This document shows positions 17,349 to 24,994 of a stretch of 35,831 bases of DNA, one piece after another. The notes under the pieces were generated by a model that saw nothing but the letters and a program-made list of their open reading frames with translations, was not told the origin of the DNA and did no database searches. The position numbers and the translations under genes were made by a program. Positions within the stretch are counted from its first letter, which is position 1. Each line of letters starts with the position of its first letter. The stretch is from a virus: the IMG/VR virus record IMGVR_UViG_3300033144_004868, positions 1 through 35,831 of that record, one strand, 5' to 3'.

Positions 17349-17641
17349 TGGAAGACTTTGACCTTGGAACCGGGTTGGGTGCGATCGCCCTGACCATACT
17401 GATCCTGCGAGAGGTTTTCTCTTTCGTGAAATCCACGAAAACCCCCAATGGATCGGCAGCAACATACGAGACGAGCAAAACTATCGGTATGCTCGAGACG
17501 GAGATTCGTAAGATGTCTCACGCTATCAACAATTTGAATCAACTATTGACGATGCAAACGCATCTACTGAAAGAATCAAGAGCTGAAAACCGGGATACCC
17601 TGGCAGAGGTTCGCAAACTCAGAGAGGAGATTCGACGATGA
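17348..17641 (+). CDS. single-pass membrane protein with coiled coil (possible holin or inner spanin)
   Basis: A 97-residue protein whose ATG overlaps the preceding TAA (TAATG). Residues ~9-28 (LGAIALTILILREVFSFV) form one membrane segment. The remaining ~60 residues are a heptad-rich helix (IGMLETEIRKMSHAINNLNQ, then EVRKLREEIRR). This topology fits an inner-membrane spanin or a small holin-like protein. It is followed, with an ATGA overlap, by a lipoprotein gene, as inner and outer spanin genes often are. No endolysin is visible nearby, so the lysis assignment is tentative. Confidence 0.6.
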   Translation: MEDFDLGTGLGAIALTILILREVFSFVKSTKTPNGSAATYETSKTIGMLETEIRKMSHAINNLNQLLTMQTHLLKESRAENRDTLAEVRKLREEIRR

Positions 17642-17880
17642 AGTGGAATCTATTGGTTCTGATAATGTTAGTGGTCGTTGGGTGTGGGGTGGTCGAAGAC
17701 ATCTCCAACACCTTGTTTTACCGTGACCCACCAGGGTCTCCCAGCGCAGCAGAGACGGCAGTGGAAATCGCCCGACCGATCATACCCACTCCCTGGCGTG
17801 AAGCCTCAGTGGCTGTTGTGACGGCTCTCGCGACATGGTGGACGACCAAGAAGAGACTCTCTATCGACAAGAGCAAGTAA
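17638..17880 (+). CDS. small lipoprotein (possible outer spanin or host-envelope protein)
   Basis: An 80-residue protein starting in the ATGA overlap. A positive start (MKWN) precedes a hydrophobic core and a lipobox VVGC with lipidated Cys at residue 16, a clear signal-peptidase II site. A Pro-rich linker follows, then a second hydrophobic stretch (ASVAVVTALATWW, ~residues 55-67) and a basic tail (TTKKR). The second hydrophobic segment is unusual for an outer spanin and would suit a holin or a membrane-anchored structural protein. Adjacency to a membrane/coiled-coil protein suggests a pair. The Gram-negative or monoderm context cannot be settled from this gene alone. Confidence 0.6.
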   Translation: MKWNLLVLIMLVVVGCGVVEDISNTLFYRDPPGSPSAAETAVEIARPIIPTPWREASVAVVTALATWWTTKKRLSIDKSK

Positions 17881-17893
17881 TAAGGTATAACCT

Positions 17894-18229
17894 ATGACGA
17901 CCAAACCAGCCCCCTTGCCCCGCCGGCTAGTTGCCGTGACATGGAACGACATTACGGCATGGGCCGACTGGGTAGGGGAGCTGGACGCGGTCATCGATCA
18001 GTGCGAGCCAACCCCCTGCGTGACGGTGGGCTGGATCTTGAGGGAGGACGAGGAAGTGCTGGTGCTAGCTGACTCAGCGACCAAAGACCGCACCTTTGGT
18101 GGAGTGACATCGATTCCAAGATCGGTAGTGACAGAGATTGTGGACTTGAGAAAGGCGAGTCCTCACGAGTTCCTCAAGAAAACTACCGTCAAGGAACCTG
18201 CAAAAAAGAGGAAGGGAACAAAGAAGTGA
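17894..18229 (+). CDS. conserved phage hypothetical protein
   Basis: A 111-residue soluble protein from the ATG at 17894, with TAAGGT upstream. It reads VAVTWNDITAWADWVGELD, then CVTVGWILREDEEVLVLADS, then GGVTSIPRSVVTEIVDL. This order (V.W.D, VGWL, beta hairpin, IPR..I..I..L) is one I recognise from many phage genomes as a short protein of unknown function. It ends in a Lys-rich tail (KKRKGTKK). It overlaps the start of the following 34-residue peptide by GTGA. No enzymatic motif is seen. Confidence 0.6.
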   Translation: MTTKPAPLPRRLVAVTWNDITAWADWVGELDAVIDQCEPTPCVTVGWILREDEEVLVLADSATKDRTFGGVTSIPRSVVTEIVDLRKASPHEFLKKTTVKEPAKKRKGTKK

Positions 18230-18330
18230 AGGGTTTCTTTGAGTCGTTTCTTGACAGGGTTATCGAGTTGCTCGGCATATCAATTGTTTGCGGTCTGGTC
18301 TGGTTGTTGGTTAGTTGGTTGTTCTTCTAG
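18226..18330 (+). CDS. 34-residue single-pass membrane peptide
   Basis: A GTG at 18226 sits in a GTGA overlap with the preceding stop, the same junction type used by three neighbouring gene pairs, and GGAAGGGA lies upstream. The product has a short amphipathic N terminus (MKGFFESFLDRVIELLG) followed by a strongly hydrophobic Trp/Leu/Val stretch ending in WLLVSWLFF. It lies in the usual lysis region and no endolysin is visible. A holin-like or single-gene lysis role is possible but purely inferential. A different frame from 18239 was not chosen because it lacks a Shine-Dalgarno and reads across later genes. Confidence 0.55.
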   Translation: MKGFFESFLDRVIELLGISIVCGLVWLLVSWLFF

Positions 18331-18359
18331 GAAGGAAGAAAAACATCAAACTGACAGAC

Positions 18360-18665
18360 ATGAATGTAAAACAACTACAGGAACTAACCGAAACTACCCG
18401 GATGATGTTTCGGTTAGTCGAGGAAAACCTTGCATACTATGCCAGGGAGAAGAGATTCTACATCCGCTACTGCAGTGCAGATGGGGAGATTTGGCACTGG
18501 AAGGTCGCGCCATCAAGGGGCAGGGCTAATGCGATCAATAATCTCCTGAGCGAGAAGAGAAGGTGGATCATAGAAAACCATTCTCAAAAGATCTTTGACC
18601 TCGCAGTTGTCTACAAAGGCAGACTGCTCTGGTCGATCGCCTCATCTGCCCAGGTTGTGAAGTGA
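18360..18665 (+). CDS. hypothetical protein, small and charged
   Basis: A 101-residue protein. The ATG at 18360 is the first in-frame ATG; GGAAGGAAG at 18331-18339 is about 20 bases upstream, so the start is uncertain. It contains a helical N terminus (NVKQLQELTETTRMMFRLVE), then aromatic beta segments (RFYIRYCSADGEIWHWKV), then a basic helix and FDLAVVYKGRLLWSIASS. No family is recognised. It lies between a membrane peptide and a 62-residue protein, and its TGA overlaps the next gene's GTG. Confidence 0.55.
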   Translation: MNVKQLQELTETTRMMFRLVEENLAYYAREKRFYIRYCSADGEIWHWKVAPSRGRANAINNLLSEKRRWIIENHSQKIFDLAVVYKGRLLWSIASSAQVVK

Positions 18666-18850
18666 ATGGGGTGCCTGTGAAGGTCGGCTTTTACATAGAC
18701 TTTCCCAAGGAGGACCAGAAGGTCATACGCAAAGACCTGAAGGGACTCAAGGCAGGGGGGCTTGCAACCCCTGAAGAGTTGATCGAGTGGAGCAAGCGAG
18801 TGATTCGGGAAACCCTGTCTGCTGCTCGAATGCATCAGGGGGTGAAGTGA
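18662..18850 (+). CDS. hypothetical small protein
   Basis: A 62-residue protein starting at the GTG at 18662 in a GTGA overlap. An alternative start is the GTG a few codons later. It begins with a beta segment (VKVGFYIDFPKED) followed by helices (QKVIRKDLKGLKAGG, then PEELIEWSKRVIRETLSAARM). No family is recognised. It sits directly before the methyltransferase, again with a GTGA junction. Confidence 0.5.
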   Translation: MNGVPVKVGFYIDFPKEDQKVIRKDLKGLKAGGLATPEELIEWSKRVIRETLSAARMHQGVK

Positions 18851-19789
18851 ATGAGCTGGCATTATTCGCTGGCACTGCTGGATGCCTTCTCGGAGCGAGG
18901 CTTGCTGGTCACAAGGTCATCGCAGCGGTTGAGAACGAACCGTACTGCATCGAGGTCTTGCTTCGACGGCAGGAGGATGGGTCGCTCGACCCCTTCCCAA
19001 TCTGGGACGACATCAGATCATTTGACGGTAAACCTTGGAATGGCATCGTCGATGTTGTCAGTGCTGGATTCCCCTGTCAACCCTTCAGTCAAGCCGGAAA
19101 GCAACGGATCGACGATGACCGGAATATGTGGCCGGACACGGCGAGAGTCGTTGGCGAAGTACGACCAAGAGTCGTGCTGCTTGAGAACACACCCGAACTG
19201 CTTCGGCTCTACGGAAGTGTTGTCCTCAGTGACCTTGCCCGCCTGGGGTATGATTGTCAGTGGGGAACTGTATCAGCGCACGAAGCCGGAGCGAAACATC
19301 TCCGCAAGCGATGGTGGTGTGTGGCCCACTCCACTGAGTAGGGACTGGAAAGGTCCGAGTGGGAGAAGTCTGAAAGGGTTGGAGTGCGATTTACCAGCAA
19401 AGGTGGAGAGAACCTCGTACCCCACGCCAATAGCCTCTCAGGCGAAAGGAGGTGCAGGGTCGATCAGAAAAGACACGGGAAAACGAAGAGAAGACCGGCT
19501 CGACCATCTGCTCGAACCTGGACAACAGGGAAAACTTAGTCCAGATTGGGTGGAATATCTGATGGGCTGGCCTGTTGGCTGGACCTCCCTCGACCCCCTC
19601 CCTGAAGGAACGATAGAAGCCTGGGAGGCGAGCGTGAAGGCTGGCACTTACTGGGACACTGATCCAGCGGACACAGGTGAGGTTCCACGCCTAACAGAGA
19701 AGAAGGAGAATCGAGTTTCACGCTTGAAGGCAATCGGCAACGGCCAAGTCCCTGCCCAAATCCTCTTGGCCTGGGAAGTGCTGGGGTAG
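18847..19789 (+). pseudogene. C5 cytosine DNA methyltransferase, split into two frames
   Basis: The N-terminal part (18847-19341, GTG start in a GTGA overlap) has motif I (LALFAGTAGC), the catalytic PCQ motif IV (SAGFPCQPFSQAG, Cys77), motif VI as ENTP and a motif VIII-like HLRKRWWCVA, then stops at TAG 19339-19341. The C-terminal part continues in the +1 frame to 19789: VWPTPLSRDWKGPSG, LSPDWVEYLMGWPVGWT and motif X (LKAIGNGQVPAQ). Phage enzymes of this family normally have a linker of tens of residues between 'VAHS' and 'WPTP'. Here the same bases 19319-19333 encode both, in different frames. A deletion between short repeats, or an assembly collapse, is more likely than a single base error. 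The catalytic half might be expressed but would lack the target-recognition region and motif X. Confidence 0.7.
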
Positions 19790-20305
19790 ATGGATCTAGT
19801 TCATATTGAACTGTCTGTAGCCAACCAAATGGTCGCCCTTGTGCATCGTCACCACCTACCTGTTGCTGGGCATCGCTTCAGCCTGGGTGCCGTCAAGGAT
19901 GCCCGATTGGTTGGCGTTGCGATTGTCGGGAGACCAGTTGCTCGAATGCGAGATCAAGTCAATGAGGCTGAAGTCTTGCGAATAGCTACAGACGGAACCA
20001 AGAATGCTTGCAGCTTCTTATTAGGTGCCTGTGGCAGAGCTGCTAAGGCTCTTGGTTATGTAAGAATTCAAACATTTACTCTGGAGATTGAGGGGGGGGG
20101 AAGCCTCTTGGCAGCTGGTTGGAAGAGGGATGGGGATGTCGATTATGGCTCATGGGATCGACCCTCAAGGGGTAGGGATAAAACAAAACATCCCACATCC
20201 GCCAAGGTCCGATGGTCTAGAACATTCCATGACATTGTAGAGTATGAGCAGGTTACCACTAACCCAGAAAGTAACTCTGTTACACAACGGGGATTGTTTG
20301 AATGA
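19790..20305 (+). CDS. XF1762-family protein (GNAT-like fold)
   Basis: A 171-residue protein whose ATG immediately follows the methyltransferase stop. The sequence follows the XF1762 pattern closely: ANQMVALVHRHHLPVAGHRF, then VGVAIVGRPVARM, then LRIATDGTKNACSFLLGACG, RAAKALGY, EIEGGGSLLAAGWKR and RGRDKTKHPTSAKVRW. The family is common in phages and is predicted to be acetyltransferase-like, with unknown substrate. Being next to a DNA methyltransferase may hint at nucleic-acid or nucleotide modification, but that is inference. Confidence 0.8.
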   Translation: MDLVHIELSVANQMVALVHRHHLPVAGHRFSLGAVKDARLVGVAIVGRPVARMRDQVNEAEVLRIATDGTKNACSFLLGACGRAAKALGYVRIQTFTLEIEGGGSLLAAGWKRDGDVDYGSWDRPSRGRDKTKHPTSAKVRWSRTFHDIVEYEQVTTNPESNSVTQRGLFE

Positions 20306-20318
20306 GGAAGAAGGAATA

Positions 20319-20909
20319 ATGGACAAGTTGATTAAAGAGTTTGAGTTCACGAACATTGGCAGAAGGAGTGTGACCTCTCGCGTTGGGGTGCGGTTCGGAG
20401 TCCCGATCATACACAACATCACGGACTTCAATGACCTGCTCTGGTATGTTGATATTGATGGTGGGCACCCGCAGAGCGAGTACCCGACCGGACCCCTCAC
20501 CGCGCATCGGTTCGTGACATGGCTAGAGCCTGGACAAACAAGACTGTTTGTGACTGGAACCGGCGCAGACTTCCCGGCAAATAAGGCGATAGAGAAAGAC
20601 CTTGACGGGATGGTCAAGCACATACTCGGGTTGGGCGATCGCCATGAGTCCTCAATAACAGGTGACGAGTACAAGGAAGCTGCGAACGAGGGTCCAGTGA
20701 GAGGCTGGATGTCGGCACTGAACAATGCGATCTCGGAAAGTCAACTCTGGTACGAGGAGGGGGCAGAACTTTCCGGGGAGCAGCAAGGTCAGTTGCTTAC
20801 ATGGCAACAGAGGATGAAGAGCAGCACGAACCTGCGGGGAAAGGAAAACTTCCTTGGTATTCTGCTGGATCTCTACAAGGGCAGGGGCATCAGGGTGCTG
20901 GCAGGATAG
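20319..20909 (+). CDS. hypothetical protein at end of rightward arm
   Basis: A 196-residue protein. The ATG at 20319 has GGAAGAAGGAAT directly upstream, which favours it over the earlier GTG-type starts overlapping the XF1762 gene. The N-terminal half is beta-rich with a glycine-containing loop (VDIDGGHPQSEYPTGPLTAH) and an acidic segment. The C-terminal half is helical (MSALNNAISESQLWYEEG, then LRGKENFLGILLDLYKGRG). No family is recognised. Its last 20 bases overlap the end of the convergent minus-strand nuclease. Confidence 0.65.
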   Translation: MDKLIKEFEFTNIGRRSVTSRVGVRFGVPIIHNITDFNDLLWYVDIDGGHPQSEYPTGPLTAHRFVTWLEPGQTRLFVTGTGADFPANKAIEKDLDGMVKHILGLGDRHESSITGDEYKEAANEGPVRGWMSALNNAISESQLWYEEGAELSGEQQGQLLTWQQRMKSSTNLRGKENFLGILLDLYKGRGIRVLAG

Positions 20910-21303
20910 CCTTTAGCCAGTCGATCATGCGCCCCTCCTCGATGTCTGGGGGAGTGACCCTCAAGACCTTCCAGCCAAGAACAAGGGCAGAGTTGTACTT
21001 CTCGCAGTCAGCTATGAACCCCTTCGGACTCGTGTGCCGGCCACGATTCCAGATCCCACCCTCAACCTCGAGCGCGACATATCTCTCAGGCCAAGCGAAG
21101 TCGAAACGCCATCGACGGGTTTCGTGGAATCTGAACTCTCGCTCGAACTTAGGTAGGTGGTGACCCATCATCAGGAGAGCTGCCTGTTTCTCCAGGTGAC
21201 TCTCCGCTCTTGCACCGGCAGTTCGACGGGGGCGTGAACTCGATGATCGCTTTCGGCGTGACGATGACGACTGCTTTTTTCTTTTCGACCCACCTGACAT
21301 CAT
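20890..21303 (-). CDS. PD-(D/E)XK-type endonuclease (DUF559/Vsr-like)
   Basis: Most of the sequence matches the phage PD-(D/E)XK pattern: LPKFEREFRFHETRRWRFDF, then AWPERYVALEVEGGIWNRGR, then GFIADCEKYNSALVLGWKVL. The D of FDF, the E-x-E of LEVEG and the downstream K fit a metal-dependent nuclease active site. Candidate starts are the tandem ATGs at 21303 and 21300, with GAAGG upstream. The N-terminal helix (SHLEKQAALLMMG) belongs to the domain, so a start further downstream at 21171 is unlikely. It overlaps the preceding gene (21149-21394) in another frame by ~150 bases. Possible roles are DNA repair, junction cleavage or host-DNA attack; Vsr-like pairing with the methyltransferase is speculative. 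Confidence 0.75.
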   Translation of the reverse strand: MMSGGSKRKKQSSSSRRKRSSSSRPRRTAGARAESHLEKQAALLMMGHHLPKFEREFRFHETRRWRFDFAWPERYVALEVEGGIWNRGRHTSPKGFIADCEKYNSALVLGWKVLRVTPPDIEEGRMIDWLKAILPAP

Positions 21304-21394
21304 GTTCGAGACCTTCGATTTGGTCATGAAACTCTTTTGGAAAGGCCAACTTGATCCTGGTTCTCTTCCTGGTGCTTCCAGAGTAAACTCCCAT
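21149..21394 (-). CDS. hypothetical 81-residue protein overlapping the nuclease
   Basis: The ATG at 21394 has an excellent upstream AAGGAAGGGG, strong evidence of translation. The N-terminal ~50 residues look like a compact domain (IKLAFPKEFHDQIEGLEHDV, then VRWVEKKKAVVIVTPKAIIE). The C-terminal ~28 residues (Ser/Pro/Gly-rich) overlap the nuclease and are probably a loose tail. The function is unknown. Confidence 0.55.
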   Translation of the reverse strand: MGVYSGSTRKRTRIKLAFPKEFHDQIEGLEHDVRWVEKKKAVVIVTPKAIIEFTPPSNCRCKSGESPGETGSSPDDGSPPT

Positions 21395-21406
21395 TTCCCC
21401 TTCCTT

Positions 21407-21940
21407 CTATCTATCCTCTGCCTTCCTTGACAGCTCTTGTGTCTCAATAATAGAGGTCGCATATAGCCACTGGTCTTGCAACTTCTCGCAGTTCAATGTC
21501 TCCGGTGGCCTCTTCACGACATTATTGTAGAACTCTAGGCTTTTCGGAGGCAAAGGGCAACCCCACCCCCACCAAAGTTCGCAAGCCGAGATCGCCTGTT
21601 GGATCATGACCAGCAAATCTCGGGTGGTCTGAGACCGGGAAATCATTCCGAGGATAGATAGCAGACTGTTGTCGGTGGGCGGCAACTCGAGCAGGAACCG
21701 GAGCAGTTCTTCCAGGTCTATCTGTGTGGATTTCCCTGCACTGTCATAGAGGGTGAAGCAACCCTCTTCCCCTGGATGGGTGACAGGAAAAGAGAAGAGG
21801 GTCTGGATGTCGTGAGTCCCGTCTTGAACATTACGCATGGCAATCTTCAATCTCACACGACCGTGGTAGTGGTGTACCTGAACGGAAAACCTTGCCCCGA
21901 ACCTCACCGAACCGAAGTCCTCAGTTGGTGCTACTTCCAC
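21407..21940 (-). CDS. hypothetical protein
   Basis: A 177-residue protein starting with GTG at 21940, preceded by GAGAGGG. The N-terminal half is beta-rich (VRFGARFSVQVHHYHGRVRL, then QTLFSFPVTHPGEEGCFTLY). The second half is helical (DLEELLRFLLELPPTDN, then TRDLLVMIQQAISACELWW). It follows the RecT-like gene by 18 bases and so is probably in the recombination operon. No family is recognised; a nucleic-acid metabolism link is only by context. Confidence 0.6.
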   Translation of the reverse strand: MEVAPTEDFGSVRFGARFSVQVHHYHGRVRLKIAMRNVQDGTHDIQTLFSFPVTHPGEEGCFTLYDSAGKSTQIDLEELLRFLLELPPTDNSLLSILGMISRSQTTRDLLVMIQQAISACELWWGWGCPLPPKSLEFYNNVVKRPPETLNCEKLQDQWLYATSIIETQELSRKAEDR

Positions 21941-21958
21941 TCCAGACCCTCTCTGTTG

Positions 21959-23155
21959 TTATTCTTCCCCTGTCATCTCAGCCACAGAGAACTTGGCAGG
22001 GCGATCATTCTCGGTGCTTCTGTACGCACCCTCTCTGGCGGCAGTGAAGTGGTCCTTGCCTCCCCTCTTCGGAACCCTGAGAAGGACATCAAGGTCGCAA
22101 TTGTCCTTCCAGTCCTCAACTTTCTCAGAATCGAATGGAACAAAAACCTCTTCCACCAGACTCCAGAACTTATCAGCGTCAGTTGCCGACAAACCCTCTG
22201 CCTTGGCTCGCTCCCGAATCATCTTCTCTCTTACCGGGGTGATTTTGTACCACTTTCTCACGGGCGCACCGATCTTTGCGGCTACAACCTTCGCCAACTT
22301 CAAGTGGTCGTCCCAGTTCACACCATTTTGAGACGGTGCAGGGGTGTCCACCACAACAACCTCTGGAGCCTCCTGCTTCGCCGCTGGCTTCTTCCCGTTG
22401 TCAGAGGCGGGGGCAGAGTCAGCGTCCACCACACGGGGGGAGGGACGGTCGAGACGGGCTGCTAGCCCCGCAGACCCACGCTTCTTCGCTGGCTGCACCT
22501 CTGCCGGCAGATACTCGGCATCATCACTGCTCTGGATAGCCTCCTGGACCTCCGGAGAAAGCTTGATCCTCTTGAGTGCCCTGCGAATCACGCTCTTCTT
22601 TGCCATCTCCTCGAAATAATGTACCCAAGGTCCGTTGTTTCCAGACCTGGAGCCACTCCTCACTTGCTCGATGTCCTCCATGTTCATCGTCTCGATCTGG
22701 CGACTGCCATTCTTGAGATCGACAAGGCAGTAACTCCCCACCACTTCTCCACGCTCTGCTGTGCCGGCAAACGCATCGTAGTCGTGAGAGAAGCCATCCT
22801 CGGTGCGCTTGTAGAAGTCGTTCTTTCGCACAACACCACTGTGGATAGCACTCACCGTGCCGGACCTGTTGGCGAGGTCGATCAGGCCCGCGTACCCAAT
22901 CACAAGGTTCGCCTGATTGCCGTAGGGGACGATCCACGCACTGCCAAGCACACCAATGTCGAGGCCCAGGTGGGTCGCACGAATGATTGCACTGATGATC
23001 GTGTCAGGTCTGCAGTTCTGAATCGCAGGGTTCATCTTCACCTGACTCGAAACATTTCGCAGGAATCTGTCCTGATCGATGTTCCCAGGCAGCAACTGCA
23101 GCAGGGTGGGGCCGGACTTCTCCAGCCAATTCTCAACTCGTTGAATCGTATTCAC
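21959..23155 (-). CDS. recT: RecT-family single-strand annealing protein
   Basis: A 398-residue protein from the GTG at 23155, in a GTGA overlap with the exonuclease stop. The upstream in-frame extension to 23254 lies inside the exonuclease gene and is not needed. Residues ~1-220 carry the RecT pattern: LQLLPGNIDQDRFLRNVSSQ, then TIISAIIRATHLGLDIGVLG, then AWIVPYGNQANLVIGYAGLI, then WVHYFEEMAKKSVIRRALK. The C-terminal part is a Pro/Ala-rich linker and a helical domain of unknown role. RecT proteins anneal complementary strands and act with a processive exonuclease, which is directly upstream here. Together they would support recombination-dependent replication or repair. Confidence 0.9.
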   Translation of the reverse strand: MNTIQRVENWLEKSGPTLLQLLPGNIDQDRFLRNVSSQVKMNPAIQNCRPDTIISAIIRATHLGLDIGVLGSAWIVPYGNQANLVIGYAGLIDLANRSGTVSAIHSGVVRKNDFYKRTEDGFSHDYDAFAGTAERGEVVGSYCLVDLKNGSRQIETMNMEDIEQVRSGSRSGNNGPWVHYFEEMAKKSVIRRALKRIKLSPEVQEAIQSSDDAEYLPAEVQPAKKRGSAGLAARLDRPSPRVVDADSAPASDNGKKPAAKQEAPEVVVVDTPAPSQNGVNWDDHLKLAKVVAAKIGAPVRKWYKITPVREKMIRERAKAEGLSATDADKFWSLVEEVFVPFDSEKVEDWKDNCDLDVLLRVPKRGGKDHFTAAREGAYRSTENDRPAKFSVAEMTGEE

Positions 23156-24045
23156 TTCTTCTTGCCCTTCCAGCGGAGAACTCTGAACTCCGTGTCTTGA
23201 GTGGTAAAACCAGCTCTCTTTTGTTTGAAATATGTCAGGGTTCCTAGTTCGCACTGACCACCCTCAGTATCTGATAGTGCAGCTAGCAACGCAGTCTTTG
23301 CAGCCTTCTCTTCTCGAGCAGCCTGAGCCTTCACCTCACGGGTCACCAACCACGCTCGAACCAACTCCTCTGGCAAATCCACCGAAGACTCGGGTTGCCT
23401 ACGCAAACTCGTCAATGTCTCCAGGTTAGGGATCACCTCTTGGGGCGGGACTTTTGGGATGACATGGTTGTTCCAGAAATCCATGACCGCAGCCTTGCAG
23501 CCATCCAGAATCTCCTGGTTCAGCGCAACCGTGTAGAGGGTGCGGCGAAGGTTCCCGTCCCCGTGAAGTACGGGAATGACCACCCGGTCCAGGTCGGCAA
23601 CGAAGATTTGCCACTGCACCTGAACAAGAATGTGGTCAGGAACCTCGTCGGTTCCAGTCTCTCCGAAGGCACCATACATGGATGTGGTCTTGGCCTCGAT
23701 CCCGACCCGCTTGTCCTCGTAGATCGAGAACCCATCGAGGTTCGCGTGAGCAGGAAGAACCCTGCCGTCCGGCTCCTCAATCAACTTCGTGAACTTCCTG
23801 TCCACTTCCATCAAGCAGTCTGGGTTTCGATTCCCTATCTGCTCATCTGCCCAGATCACAAGCATCGGCTCGCAGTCGTTGCCTAGATTCTGAGCCTCAC
23901 TCCCTCCTCCCTCGTCAGTTCCAATAACTTTTTGCAGATAGATGTCATGAGCATTTGCGAACGGACTCAAACCCATGATTGCTGCAACATCTGAAGCCCC
24001 GACAGATACCCGTCTGGCCTCCCGTTCCTCCGCTGAAATCGGCAA
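23152..24045 (-). CDS. YqaJ-type 5'-3' exonuclease (RecE/lambda Exo-like)
   Basis: A 297-residue protein from a TTG at 24045, chosen for its AAGGAAGGGAGA Shine-Dalgarno and lack of a nearby ATG. Visible motifs of the YqaJ viral recombinase family are SVGASDVAAIMGLSPF near the start, a helix with LGNDCEP (Glu59), LPAHANLDGF with the metal-binding Asp104, the GIEAKT motif (Glu117, Lys119) and a glutamine motif around VQVQWQ. It would resect double-strand ends to give 3' single strands for the RecT-like partner. It is upstream of recT in the leftward operon. Confidence 0.9.
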   Translation of the reverse strand: MPISAEEREARRVSVGASDVAAIMGLSPFANAHDIYLQKVIGTDEGGGSEAQNLGNDCEPMLVIWADEQIGNRNPDCLMEVDRKFTKLIEEPDGRVLPAHANLDGFSIYEDKRVGIEAKTTSMYGAFGETGTDEVPDHILVQVQWQIFVADLDRVVIPVLHGDGNLRRTLYTVALNQEILDGCKAAVMDFWNNHVIPKVPPQEVIPNLETLTSLRRQPESSVDLPEELVRAWLVTREVKAQAAREEKAAKTALLAALSDTEGGQCELGTLTYFKQKRAGFTTQDTEFRVLRWKGKKK

Positions 24046-24109
24046 AGCGATCTCCCTTCCTTTAGAAACCGATTGGTCGCCTAATGTACACCATTATCGT
24101 GGTATGGTA

Positions 24110-24994
24110 TTACCTTCTCTTGGTCTTTTTCTTGGCCTTTAGTTCCTTCTCATGCTCCACAAATACCTGCATGGCAGTGGCCGCAAATAGCACAGGGTCT
24201 GCCGCAAAGTCCGTTGCCTTCCAGATAAAGAAGTCCTGGCGTATCTTCTTGAGGTCAATCTCAGGCCAATGTTTCTTCATCTTGGCTAGATTCCAGGGTT
24301 TCATGATCGAATCTGTGAGGAAACTCAACGGTATTTTGCACCGGGAAATGCCCATCTTGTCTGCGAATCCCATGAGATTCAGACCCTTGGAGCGCATTAG
24401 CATACGGATAGGGTGCAGCTCTGCGTACAGGAACCTGCTGATATATTCTCTGCCACCCTCATCTTTATATGGAACTAAATTGAATACCGACCGACCTGCT
24501 GCGTCTACCCCATGTTTCTCCGACATTCTCCCCCGCTTCCACAACCTGAGTGTCAGTCTCTTGCCCTCTATTTTCTTGTTCATCTCGAAGAGTAGGAAGA
24601 GATTGTCCCTTTCGTAGTGGCTTGCAGCGATGCCCTCGATCTCCTCCTTTCCCCTGTGTCCTGATAGCGGATCGCCGGCAATCAGTTCACTCAGGTCTTC
24701 ACGGTACTCCTCGTACTCCATCAAAAGCAGAAACCTGGGTAGCCTACGCTCCGGGTGGTGGCGAGTGCGATTCAGAAAGGCTTGCTCGCCTATGGAGTTG
24801 TCTGCTCTGGTCACACTCGTAGCTGACCTTGCTCGCCAGGGGAGGGTCTCAGTCCGTGTCCACACCGCCAGATGCCACAGGATGGTGCGTACCAGCAGAC
24901 CACCAGCCGATATATCAGGCGGCACCTTCGCTAGCAGTTCGTGCAGGGGCTGTGGTCTTATCGCGCTGCTTTGCTGCTTGAATCCTGGCAACAA
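24110..24994 (-). CDS. hypothetical protein, TTG start with strong RBS
   Basis: A 294-residue protein. The TTG at 24994 has AGGAGGAGGT upstream, the strongest Shine-Dalgarno in the leftward arm, which lies inside the preceding small gene. It is helix-rich with many charged residues, including MEYEEYREDLSELIAGDP, ERDNLFLLFEMNKKIEGKRL and EKELKAKKKTKRR at the C terminus. No signal peptide, membrane segment or recognised catalytic motif is seen. It lies directly upstream of the exonuclease gene and may belong to replication or recombination, but this rests on context alone. Confidence 0.65.
   Translation of the reverse strand: MLPGFKQQSSAIRPQPLHELLAKVPPDISAGGLLVRTILWHLAVWTRTETLPWRARSATSVTRADNSIGEQAFLNRTRHHPERRLPRFLLLMEYEEYREDLSELIAGDPLSGHRGKEEIEGIAASHYERDNLFLLFEMNKKIEGKRLTLRLWKRGRMSEKHGVDAAGRSVFNLVPYKDEGGREYISRFLYAELHPIRMLMRSKGLNLMGFADKMGISRCKIPLSFLTDSIMKPWNLAKMKKHWPEIDLKKIRQDFFIWKATDFAADPVLFAATAMQVFVEHEKELKAKKKTKRR

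Noticed and set aside
18851-19310. N-terminal portion of the +1-frame reading (from 18851)
   Set aside because: Shadow of the methyltransferase catalytic half. Only the part after ~19319 shows methyltransferase sequence.
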